DNA of 26,668 bases from Phallusia fumigata (lineage: Eukaryota; Chordata; Ascidiacea; Phlebobranchia; Ascidiidae). The notes under the pieces were generated by a model, which saw only the letters and a program-made list of their open reading frames with translations, was not told the origin of the DNA and did not search any database. How positions within the stretch are numbered: position 1 is the first letter of the stretch; the number at the start of each line of letters is the position of its first letter. Shown piece by piece: positions 9,498 through 20,400 of the stretch. The DNA lies in assembly GCA_008931825.1 (NCBI GenBank), contig QXVZ01005699.1, positions 1-26,668 on the forward strand. Reading direction: 5' to 3'. The translations under genes were made by a program, and so were the position numbers.

Positions 9498-12195
9498 TTC
9501 AGAACGTTCAATATCTTAAGCGGAAGAAGCTTTTGTTAGCAGATTTATTTTATTCACACAGCCAATTGACTTAGCGTACCTATGTTTGCAAATGTAAAAT
9601 TTATAAAGTCTTAAAATGTTGTAAATATCAACATAGTCTTTTAAAAAGATTAATAAACAAATCTCCTTCGAAAAAGGGTTAAAACAACTAAAGCGAATCA
9701 TTTACAATAATTAGTTGATATTTTAAATACATAATAACTTCAGATCAAATCGTACTCCTGGCGATGTAAATTGTAAATCAGAGCATAACAAAACCTGTTG
9801 CTTTCTAAATAATTTTAAGCAGGTTGTTAAGTAACAGGCCTTCAGGACAATCACGTTTCGTAGCAATCCGTAGCAATTATTTTCAGTGATTGAGGTTGAA
9901 AGGGCCCTGGTACCAAATCTGAATTTCTAAGTACAAATTTTGGCCTAATTTGGTGTTTAAACTAAAATCGTTCGTTTTCACACATCAGTGTTAACCTACA
10001 TGGGGAAGTAAGACCTTTTGTTTCATGGATATTCATGGACATCCAAACTGGCAATTAAGCAGGCGGTATGTTATTCTTCGTAGATTTTGCTATTTTGGCG
10101 ACACATAAATCAATTACCAGCGAATTCGCGATTTTGTCGAGATTCCTAAAAGAAACTCAATTGTACTCCGTTCGGCAATAAACCGTTTCCTTTACGTTTA
10201 TCTGAGACTATGACGTAACAGTCCTATATGTTTTACGCCCATGCATGTCCACTTTTACTAGCGCAAAGCTATATTAATTCCGGTTAGTGCATAGATCCCA
10301 TATATGACGCAAAAACGCAACGTTAAGGGTGTTATACGTCACGTTGCATTCTGAAAAGCTCAAACGAATACAGGTCCAAATTGGTAATTTAATTGGGTTC
10401 CGCTATAGTTTGTTGCTTTAAACCATTAACAAACAATTATACCAATGTCCTTTAAAATCTCAAATCTCATTAAACTTTTTGAAATATCAATTCTTTGTCA
10501 CAAAGAGTCAAGCGCATTGCAATGTGAATTTCAGAACTTGCATTTCTCCCAATCAAAGACCACGCTTTTAAGTGTGCTTCTCCAACGCAGGGTTTCGATT
10601 ATTTAATCGCCCCTTCCTACACAAAGCGAAGACTCAAACAGCAATGGGTGTCAAGTTTGCCCCAAATGCAATAAACATTGGATCGTACACAGAGAAGTAT
10701 TCCTATGGGAGCCTTGGAAAAGAAGACTGCTGTCATGAACAAAGTACCGACTGACAATAAAAGAAAAACTAGCGTTAAACAATATACCCGTTAAACGACC
10801 GACATCCGCTATCCCACTAAAGTGTCGGCAATGCTTTGAGAGCATTGCAAAGCTGAATTCTGTGACCAAAAATTGGCTAAGTGAGAAAGTGTTCCACCAG
10901 TTAAACGACACAGTTTTTAGACATTTTTGGATGCTCTTCAAAAAACACGCAGCGTTATTGTGATGAATAAATTTGCGTGAGTTTGCCACAACACGCCACG
11001 CTGGCCACAAGATGGGCGGTTGGAGGAGCTGAGAAAAAAGAGTGCAGACAACTTAGCTAAACATTAAAAAAAATTAGCTAAACTTAAAACTCGCTGTCTC
11101 CTCTTTCTTCGTTTCTGCCTCGCGCAGTTCAATAGTGTGTGCATATGATGCATAATGAGTAATTTTCTGTATTGAGGGACACCAGTCTGCTAATAAATAA
11201 ACGGCAGTGACCTCACAAGAAAGACGTTTGAAAAACACTGGCCACTTTTTCAACTGCATACTTAAAACAATTCAACAACGCGATTCTGTCGATCGCCACC
11301 ATTTTTCTAAGCCGAGAGTTGCTCGATTTCCATCAAAAACTCAATTTGGGGACATGAGAGCAGTTCCTTTCAACCCAACTTGTCGTTTCAGTGCGATATA
11401 AATTACAGACTCAACAACACAAGCAAAATTGGCGAAACCTTTTTCCTATGGCTTTAGCACTCATGTAGCGGTTTTTTAGGTGACTTCTTATCGTGTTTTT
11501 GAAATTACTATCACAAAAAAAAACAAATTTACCAATCCTATACACTCGATCCCATCACATGTTTATTTGTGATCCCATTATGTCATATTTACCCACATAC
11601 TTGGATTATTCTACAACTGTCACTTGCTTTATGTACTCTAGTCCAGAAAAATTTGCCAAAATAATAATAAGTTCGCGATAATAAGACACTTAACGCAGAC
11701 AGATTCTTTCAATACAATACAATTAGGTTTTAATGAGATCCCTGTTCTTGCATTTCTTGGTCAATTCTAAAATGTCTGGGCAACTTTTGGATACTTTGAG
11801 TTGAACAAAGTTATGTCTTAACACGTAAATTACTTGGCGTGACAAATGAATAATCACCCGAATAGTCATTTCCACCATGGGCACGCGTATCAGGGGTTGC
11901 CACATCTGATGTGATTAAGTTTTTATATCCGGGACTCCACTTTCGACGTCATGCATCAAAAATTGACCGCTGACACAGTCCTTAATTACAATTTGCTCGT
12001 CAATGTAAATGTGACGCTTGGTCTGTGGCGTTTAACGATAAAGCCAAGCACAGGAGTTTACTGTTTCTGTTCTTTACCTAACATAGAAAAAAAACAAGGC
12101 CCCTGCAGTTACGCAGTTGCAATTAAATAATTAAATGTAGAAAATAAACCTTATACTAATGCAAACCAAATAACTGGTCTTTGTACTAACCAAAA
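9498..12195. other. Long gene-free stretch upstream of the transporter
   Basis: No convincing exon was found. Scattered TGACGTAA/TACGTCA-type sites near 10210 and 10330 resemble CREB/ATF sites but are too short to call. A protein-like open stretch without an ATG occurs on the plus strand at about 10755-10965. The promoter of the transporter should lie in the part nearest 9498, but I see no TATA box or initiator that I could defend. Confidence 0.35.
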
Positions 12196-12294
12196 TTGCA
12201 CTTCTTTTCCTACGCATTCGTCAATTTGGCAACACTACGCGCGAATTGCGGCTTTGCAGGTGGCCTTGGAACAAAAACTTACAAACAGATAATA

Positions 12295-12741
12295 ATGGTC
12301 GATACGCGTATATCCTCACCTAAACGAAAAGAACAATTCGAAGAGATGGTCGTCGGTCCTGGACCAAAAGACCCATATGTTTGTTTCTCAGCTGCCAGGA
12401 AACACCAATCATCTGTCACCAAACTAAACGATTTTTTTGTGGCATCATCACAAAGACGCATATTTCAGCGTATTTTTGCGTGCTATCGTATTATCTCGTG
12501 TTGTGCTTCGCCTTTGTGCAACAAACGTAACGATACGCCGACATTGCACAGCTTTACTTCCTTATTCGAGCAATGCACAGTTACTAAGTACGCATATTTT
12601 TATTTGCCCATTTTTCGACAAATGAGCTGTACATTACATGCGGCACTATACAGGCGAACCCGGTGTTTACACAAACTACTAACACTAGTTATCTCAACTT
12701 CTTTCATAGGCTACGTAGTTTGGTTGCCAGTCCTGCCTTAA
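12295..12741 (+). CDS. Orphan open frame, doubtful
   Basis: From the ATG at 12295 this frame runs 148 codons. The frame stays open 33 codons further upstream, from a TTG at 12196. I recognise no domain. The product would be Cys- and Arg-rich, with a hydrophobic C-terminus (LVISTSFIGYVVWLPVLP). An overlapping minus-strand open frame (12279-12461) shows that the region is locally poor in stop codons on both strands, which weakens the coding case. No splice sites, neighbour or homology support it. Confidence 0.15.
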   Translation: MVDTRISSPKRKEQFEEMVVGPGPKDPYVCFSAARKHQSSVTKLNDFFVASSQRRIFQRIFACYRIISCCASPLCNKRNDTPTLHSFTSLFEQCTVTKYAYFYLPIFRQMSCTLHAALYRRTRCLHKLLTLVISTSFIGYVVWLPVLP

Positions 12742-13537
12742 TTCACCGAACATAGCAAATTCCCATTACAAAGTGACGTTTGTTTTCCGTGTCCAATATT
12801 GCTCGTGTTATATTCATCGTGTATTGCATTTTATAGTCAGCTAAGATTTGCTGCTATCACTGTTTTGGATGCAGTTTCATTTGAATGAGCTAGTTTCGCT
12901 GGAAAATATTTTTCTTTGAGATCAGAAATGGACCCAGAAATGGAAATAAGTGATGTGGAGTGCCCAAGTTTCACCTTATAGCAATTTTGGAGAGCAGTCA
13001 GATTATTAGAACATTGGGACTTCCAAAGCTTCTAAAACTTAAACTTATGTGTCCCAATAATATTTTGATTTAAAGTTTTTCTGCCCAATAAGCTTACATT
13101 GCTTCTTTTATTAATTTTCATTACTTTTGTCTTTTAGTTTCTATTTTATCTGTAACCTGTAATGCAACAAACCACTGTTAGGAAAGTTCATTTAATAATT
13201 TCAGTCAATAAAAGTAAGATTTCATGCTAACATCTTACTTGCGTAATGCAGACATAATAAAATAATACACTGAATATTTAAGCATACAAACAAATGGTAG
13301 AATAAACTAAACAGCCTTTGTCGTTCTTGAATAAATCGGGTTAACAAATTTAAAAACATTTCATTATTATCCATGTTTACAAGAATCAACTTGAAAAATA
13401 CTGGTGTAAGACATATACATACACACTTACTGTATTATAACATTGCTTTTTAATTTTATATTTTGAATTGCTATTTAAATGCATTCTCATGCCTTTAAAT
13501 AATTCAAAAAGTAGACACAGTATAACAACAGCAATGA
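12742..13537. other. 3' flank of the ELOC gene, no gene seen
   Basis: This is AT-rich sequence without convincing exons. An ATTAAA on the minus strand (13449-13454) is the only likely functional element noticed. Confidence 0.35.
13449..13454 (-). terminator. Candidate poly(A) signal for ELOC
   Basis: The minus strand reads ATTAAA, 84 nt downstream of the ELOC stop codon. It is a variant hexamer in AT-rich DNA, so the match alone is weak. Confidence 0.35.
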
Positions 13538-14719
13538 CTAGCAGTCAAGAAAATTTGCTGCCATTAGCAGCTCAAGAGCAATTTCTGGGGTGATGCTGAA
13601 TTCCGGAATTTCAGTTGAGCTATTGGTATAGCGCACTTTGTAAATGAAGTATTGACAAACTTTAGCCAGCACATGTGAGCTGAAAGTGAACGAATAATAT
13701 TTTTACATGTGGACGTTTTATTATGTCTGAAAGCAAAACCGAAGGTTTTGGGCCGGTAAAACAAGTTGGGCTGGTTTGTATCCAATAAAAAAAGTGATAG
13801 ACCACTCTCATATAGATTATATACTTGTTTTTATATTGTGTTGAGAGCACAAGGATGGCAGGACAATTTTTTAACTTAGTTTTAAATTAACTTCAGCAAA
13901 AAAGGGCATTAAGACTTGCACAGACATTCTAAGTAGCATTCTCAAGTATTAAACTTTTATTCAAACTTATTTTGATGACAACCTTTTGAATTTTCACATT
14001 TTAAAACTTATTGAAAGAATTTGAAGGTACTGTGTAAAGTAGGTTTTAGAATTTTATCATAATACTTTCTATTAACTACTAAAAATTTCAGGTGGGACAA
14101 TAGTGGTCTACTTGGACCACAATGAAAATCCCCGACCTGAACTTGAAAAACTATGATAAAACGGTAACATTTATCACAGCAGTCAATATGATAACAATCA
14201 TAATCAATGTGTGGACAAAATTTTAACAAGTATACAAATGATAAAATGTATAATAACGAAGGCTTACGGGATTTCTCTGAATGTAACTTCATTTGTCTCA
14301 TTTTCTGCAAACTGGCCTGGCCCACTAAGCATAGATTTAATAGTTCCAGATGTCAATGCATAATCCCTCTTTACAATAAATTCATGACCATCAGACGACA
14401 CTAGTCGGACATACATTGAATCAGCTCCTTCACATCCACCAAATTCTTCATCTAAAAAAATTAACAGCATGATACCAGAACAAACTCATACTTAGATATC
14501 AGAGTTTGAAACCCATCAGACGTACTAATTTATGATTTGATTTGTTACACATATTTTACTACATGGCATGAAATACAACACAAATACAAGTACAGCAAAC
14601 ATCATTTAAAGGCAACACAGCAAATATTTTTAAAATGCAGTTTTGTTAATTAAACTAGTTTATCAAATATTTTCTGCAATAACTCAGGTTCGTTATTTAC
14701 CTTGCTTTTCCTCGGCCAT
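13538..14719 (-). CDS. ELOC: ELOC, Elongin C, 3 exons
   Basis: Elongin C is the small Skp1/BTB-fold adaptor that pairs with Elongin B. The pair links SOCS/VHL-box receptors to Cullin-2 or Cullin-5 ubiquitin ligases and also belongs to the SIII transcription elongation complex. Exons: 14719-14701, 14451-14268 and 13679-13538. All introns are GT-AG and the phases join perfectly to 114 residues, against 112 in human. Near-invariant blocks are visible: [72 protein letters not shown] and the C-terminal [13 protein letters not shown]. Only the first dozen residues and a few conservative positions differ from vertebrate sequence as I recall it. The start codon follows a pyrimidine tract and AG by one nucleotide (AAG|A-ATG), an arrangement that could be a spliced-leader acceptor. 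Confidence 0.98.
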
Positions 14720-14745
14720 TCTTAATAAAATAAAAAGGAAGTAGG
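14720..14745 (-). promoter_or_regulatory. ELOC: Possible trans-splice acceptor before ELOC ATG
   Basis: Reading the minus strand toward the gene, a T-rich run (CTTCCTTTTTATTTTATT) ends in AAG and leaves a single A before the ATG. With no room for a normal 5' UTR after this AG, either a cis-spliced leader exon upstream or spliced-leader trans-splicing is plausible. It could also be chance in AT-rich DNA. Confidence 0.35.
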
Positions 14746-14830
14746 CCCTACTTCTGTAATAATGTAAAACAACATGTATTTTTAAATTTATTTGTTGCCA
14801 CTGAGAAAAATCGCTAAACTGGAACTGAAG

Positions 14831-14991
14831 CAAAACGTTTGGTTGTAACAGTGGATTGTTCGGACTTAGGAGCAGCTGTAAATTCTCTTTCTAAGATGAA
14901 AGATTGGGTAAAAGCCTCTGAACCTGATCAGAGAACACTTTCACAATCCATATTACATTGTAATGAGAGAATCCTTACAAAAAAAACAGGT
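14831..14991 (+). other. Orphan exon-like open stretch
   Basis: Between an acceptor-like CTGAAG (ending at 14830) and a donor-like ACAG|GTAATA (after 14991) lies an open, protein-like frame. It includes LVVTVDCSDLGAAVNSLSK and MKDWVKASEPDQRTLSQSIL. Composition and hydrophilic pattern look coding, but I recognise no family. No flanking exon on the plus strand that would complete a gene was found. It may be a lone exon of a divergently transcribed gene, a decayed copy, or chance. Confidence 0.25.
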
Positions 14992-17496
14992 AATACCAAC
15001 CAATCCAGCATGACTGGTTGACTACATGTGTCTTGCATTACTGTTGTTGTTCCAAACTAATTTTAAATAATTTTATAGCCAAATGCATTGAAAAGTTTTT
15101 TCTTAAACTGCTTGGAAACACCATTACTTTACGGTGATTATCTTATTGCTACTTTTAAAAACTAATAATGGAATTATGAAAATTGGGAAAAGAAACGTGA
15201 CAGTCCTAAAAAGTTTGTTGTATCATGCTGTTGCTCTTGCTAAAGTAGTTTTTAACAAATGTTTTCATTGCTACTGGGTCGGTGTAATATAGAAAGCAAA
15301 ACGAACAAAACAAAGGTACAGGCAGCACAATCGTAGTGTTAATGTGTTATAACGCAACATTAAAGCAGTCAGAATAAATAACTTCTTTTTCTAATTCGCG
15401 TGTTTCTGTGGGGTTTAGGGCATTCTATGCAAACAGTGTTCGTCCCTTTCACGTTAATATGCACTAATTTCATCTAACTGACCAAATGGCCTAATTTAAA
15501 AAAAAAATGTTGAGCAGATTGTTTTCAATTCTGAACAGTAATGCTTTACGTTACAATACCAATCACAAGCAAGCGTTGCTGAAGTAACGTCAATATAAAT
15601 CCAGAGCTTTGGGGAGCCCATGCGCATCAAAAGTCTACAGATTTATATGACTCTGGTGCGCGTTATTCGGCTTTTAGGCCAAAAATTTGATTTCGTAAGT
15701 CCAGATAGCTTGCGGATAGCCCATCCAGATAGCCTATCTTTGACGAATTAGGGAAATTTGTTCTTTTGGTCATCGCGCGAATCGTTGTTTTAGTTTTTTT
15801 AATGATGTCAAGTCACAAAAATGAAGGTTACTGATCATGAGGGATTACGATTATTTTGCTGTGTTATGCAATTGTAATAACAGATGACATAATCCAGTGG
15901 TTGGCAAACTGTTATTACGGTATAGTCCTCTGTATTTATTCGTAACAGTGAGAAACACTCACAAGCTGATACGATTTAACTGATAACTAAACGAAGTTTG
16001 TTCACCCAACGCAAAAACGACTTTTCGTATTGTGTAGCCTGGTTAACTGGTAGCAATGCAAAAGATGTTGGCGCCAAACGAACTTCATCAATTCAATACA
16101 CAAGATCGAATAGTATCAGTAATTTCTATTCAGCCACGTCTTGCTCGGTACAGCCTCTTCCCTACTCTGAATAGATCGCTACCCTGAAACTGACTTTCGC
16201 TAATGAAATTTAGGTCAAGTATTCTTACTTTTCTATTCATGTGTTTCTAACGTTGCCCTATTCCATCATAATTCATTGTTAGATGACAATTCTTTGTTAC
16301 GTCAAAAATCTATGTTTACATATGATACAAACCAGTGGTACATAGGAAGTCAAATACTAAAATATTTGCGTTAATTGACTGGATCAACTCACGGTAGTAA
16401 ACTTTAATACCTAAGCAACCAACAAACCAACCGAAATAAAAAGAACAAGCAAAAAGAAAACAAGAACTTTAAAAACGGTGTTCGCAAGCCGGCCGTACAG
16501 TAATGGATCGTAAAAAACAACATCATTTATTTCGCTCAAAGTTACAGACAAACCGCTTGCGTCGGTTTCTAGGGTTTCTAACCGATTGTAAGATACAGTT
16601 ATAAGTTGTACAACTGACTATTAAACACAAAAAAATAATAATCTAAAATTTGAACGCAGTTATACCTCATATGACGAATGATTAAAATTTTACACAAGTG
16701 TAACACAAAAGAAACAACCGAAAAATTAAAATCAATAGTGGTTTAGCGGCAAAACAATTCCGTATATTGGTCACACTGTAAACTCAGGTATATTTTCACT
16801 AAAATTCGATATGCGGCGTGCACACAAAGAAATCATGCAAATTATGTGTCTGCACAAAATAAAGTTTGGGCCGAAGACGTCTGCATCAAGGATGGTACTG
16901 TGCGACACAGCAAAAATAATCAAAAGGTACGGTACGTGGTACGCTCTTTTCTCAGTACGTACCGTATCGTCTACCGTGCCGTGGAGCCAATAACTACAAC
17001 AGGCCTGTATCTTAGAATCTCAAGTAAAAAGTTTGATGTCTTGACTATACTAACTGCTTTGCTACATAATAGTGCCTAAACACAGTCGGTTCTTTTCTCT
17101 CCTCACATCAGTATGTCAATCTTTATCTGATCGTAATTTTCCTGACAATAGTCTACCACACATGGAAATTAAGTAGGTTAATAACTGTCAAAATTAAGTA
17201 CCCTCTGCGAGTAAACATTGTCATACAAAAAGGCACAACGACATTACAAAAGCATAAAAATCATGGAACGACAAATAAAAAAATTATGCGCGAAAAAAAA
17301 CACTGGAAAAGGTGTATAGATTACGTGGTTGTCAGTTTAGTTTCGTTTTTGGCACCATGGTCCATTTCTATTTAAGCAAACGGAACCTGACCTCGTTGTA
17401 TAAATTGACGAATAACTTCACATGTTTACCACAGTGTTCCGACCACTACCTAATTTGTAAGACTCGGTACATCGACCGAAATCAGGTAGTTTTGTG
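14992..17496. other. Gene-free stretch between ELOC and the lipase 3' end
   Basis: I found no exon I could support. A hAT-TIR-like motif occurs at 15895-15911 without a partner, and a perfect inverted repeat occurs at 16928-16966. Open frames at 16811-17079 and 17312-17533 have no recognisable content. Confidence 0.35.
16928..16966. repeat. Perfect 10-bp inverted repeat (potential hairpin)
   Basis: The arms TACGGTACGT (16928-16937) and ACGTACCGTA (16957-16966) are exact reverse complements around a 19-nt loop. Further GGTACG/ACCGT-like pieces flank them, so the palindromic core may be the remnant of a small inverted-repeat element. Confidence 0.6.
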
Positions 17497-20400
17497 TCAC
17501 AATTCATCATTTACTTTCTCCGGTGCCAAATAATTCTCCTTTGAAGATTCCGAACGTGTAATAAAATCTTGTATATCCTTATACACACTCTTTGCTGCTG
17601 CTTTTCCCCACAAGAAATCCAAATGATCCCAACCGTCCAGCTGCAAAACATTACGTCAAACTCTCTACAAAAACGCTTGGTACAAAATAAAAAAACATAG
17701 CAATTGCACATACACTACGACCTCTAAATTATATTTTTTAGGTACGACATACTATTTTAATTTCTTACATTGGATATATACTTAAACTGGAATTATATGG
17801 GGTAATAATAATTTCCTTGGCATTTTATGACATATTTGTTTCCGCAAGCATAAACGTACAGCCCCTCACACATGTTATTGTTAATATTGCTAATTGTTAA
17901 TAGGGCATGGTCTGTTTAGGATTTGAAACAAAATCTTTAGACAATAACTAAAAATACCTTATAGAATCCAACCAAATCATTTTTAACACCATGGCAATTA
18001 CAATGTCAAAGACATGATTTAAACCCTATGGCCACACCCATGGCTAAATAGGTTGAATTGCAGTAACCTGTGGCCGAGTTGCAAACCGGACTACAAACTC
18101 TACACGACCCTTTCAAACGCCGTTGTTGTGATGCGATATCCTTTCAACAACAACATTTCGCCATTTGACAGCACAAACTGAATGACTGGCAAGCAGCCTC
18201 GGAGAAAGTCTTTTTGATACGTAAAGCAGTGGTGTAGTATGAGACGCTGGGGTGTGTCTGTCGTAAATCTATACTGAACATACGGCAGCGAAGTGGCATG
18301 ACTTAAAACGAATAATTAAAGTTGCTGTGACGCACTGTATTCTACATCGCGATGTTGCGAACGTGGTGAGGATACCACCGCGCAATTATAGCTTAATTTT
18401 TGTCTACGAAGCGCCCGTCTGCTGACCGCACAGAAAAAACGCCCGTTTATGTGTGAATAAGAAGCGCTATTTCGAGTTAAGACGGTAAAAAATGGGCGAA
18501 GCCAACCAAATCTAACGACATCCTTTTCAATACTTTGCATTGTACCTGTCAAAAAAATTTAGGTGGCTTCCTTATTAAATATTGCTGTTTTAAATTGATT
18601 TTGGGGTATGTGGGTTAACTGCAGTGCACAACTTCAGATACCCATTTATATCGTGCGTGCAAATTTGAAGAAATTGGAATGATTCTTTTTTGACCAAACG
18701 GTGGGAACAAACCGGCGTTAGACAAAAAAAAAACAAAAACAAAATGTGACCCCCGACATGGAAGGTTGCCAAATTAAACAAAAACAACCAAAATTGGATT
18801 GCTCTCTTTTCTCTTACCAGTTTGTAATGAACCACGGATTTAAGTTTAGAAAGCAAAATGGTACTGTCCAACGGATCAGCCAACTGGTCTTCTGATCCCA
18901 CAAACAACACAACAGGGGTTTTGAACGTCGTCATGTTGTATTCTGGTGGTGAACTCTGGCCATAGACTTTCATGTTTTCTGATTCTGCACAAAAAGAATA
19001 TTACGCGAGGAGGAAATGGTCTTGATTTGAATTTTACGGAGGACTAACAAACAACGCATTCGGTACGCGCATAAACACGGCAAACATGCCTGCGTAGCGG
19101 AAAATCTTGCAAGTTAGGGGTTCGCTGATTTAAAACTTTTACTCATATGATGTACTGAAAATATGGTTTGAACAAAATACCTGACATAAAATCCCACTTT
19201 TGCATTTTCCCGCTTTCGACCAACTGCGACATGTGCAGAAGATTATGTAAGGAGGTGCCAGCGGGAGTATGTGCGAAATACACTGGCATCTTGTCTTCGT
19301 AATAATGATCGGGGTGGACTCCGCTCAAAAGCATCATAAGATTGTTACCATGGTAAGCCATCTGCTCACCAATGGTATGATTTTGCGTGTTGTAAATTCT
19401 GCAGTTAAATATATTTCTCACATATGTTTTCTTGTCATTGTGCCTTTATTACATTTGAGTTCTAATTTATGCCTAAAAATTGGATAAGACCGTGTATAAT
19501 TTAATTGTAAAGATTCTCAGAATCAAAGTACATTAGTCGTTGGGATATTACCAAACCTTCACGCCACATTTAAGACCGAATGAAAATGTTTTAACTTACC
19601 ACACATCATTAGGGATTCAACGGAATTTTGTAACTGTGTAAAACTAAGTGTGCACATAAGCGGTCGTTTACAAAGCGGAAATATTTTGTCTTGCTGTGCG
19701 GTGTCACGTTATACTTCCTGCCTAAATACACACAGCAAGCTTGTGCTGGTAATAAATCAAACTTACTTGTGCAACTTGGATGATATAAGTCGAGAAATTG
19801 AAGACTTCGGTAAAATTTCAGTGCCACCAAACAGAGACAAACCGAAATGGGCCAAACTACTTAAAAAAGTCAAACTTTTAATCGGGCTTGTGATGTGAGC
19901 CAACGTTGAAACTGGGCCCAGTGCAAACATCATTCGGATTTTCTTCGCGAATTCCGGGTCTTCTGACAACTTGGCAAACGCAATCAAAGTGCCCTGTGAG
20001 TGGCCAATGTAATACAGTGACGGGTGGCCAGATACTTCCAATGCTTTGTTTACCATGGCGGGTAGATCTGAGTCGGCCATGTTTTGCCATGAAAATCGCC
20101 AAAACTTTTCATCTTTTTTAGCGTCCATTATGTTGTGTGACCGTGAGTATGTGTTGCCTCGAACATTTCCAAGCCAAACATCACATCCTGCATCAGCTAA
20201 TATATATGGCAGGCTACGTCCGGCTCCGTTAGCTATCCAGCACGACGAGTCTGCCAAAATGCCATGCTGAAGGAATACGACGGGTCGATTTGGGGATGGT
20301 TTGCCAAAAGATTCCTGATTTGGTGGAACATTTTGAGCAAACGGAATTCGATGCAGATGTAAGATGTAGCCATCGTCAGTGGTGGCTGTATGGATTTCAA

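Noticed and set aside
9094-9539. Plus- and minus-strand open frames overlapping the 5' part of the transporter
   Set aside because: They are shadows of the 459-codon coding frame in other frames and have no independent support.
10205-10345. CREB/ATF-like TGACGTAA and TACGTCA sites
   Set aside because: These 8-bp matches are expected by chance over several kilobases, and no core promoter was found nearby.
10651-11010. 119-codon minus-strand open frame, with a protein-like plus-strand frame (about 10755-10965) in the same place
   Set aside because: The plus frame lacks a start, begins after a stop, and has no usable splice partners. The minus frame shows no family features. Both could be remnants or chance.
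15895-15911. hAT-transposon-like terminal motif CAGTGGTTGGCAAACTG
   Set aside because: No matching inverted copy or 8-bp target duplication was found within a few kilobases, so a single short match is not enough.
18316-18552. 78-codon minus-strand open frame in the long lipase intron
   Set aside because: It has no recognisable domain and no splice connection that keeps the lipase frame, and it interrupts a clear exon 8 to exon 9 join.
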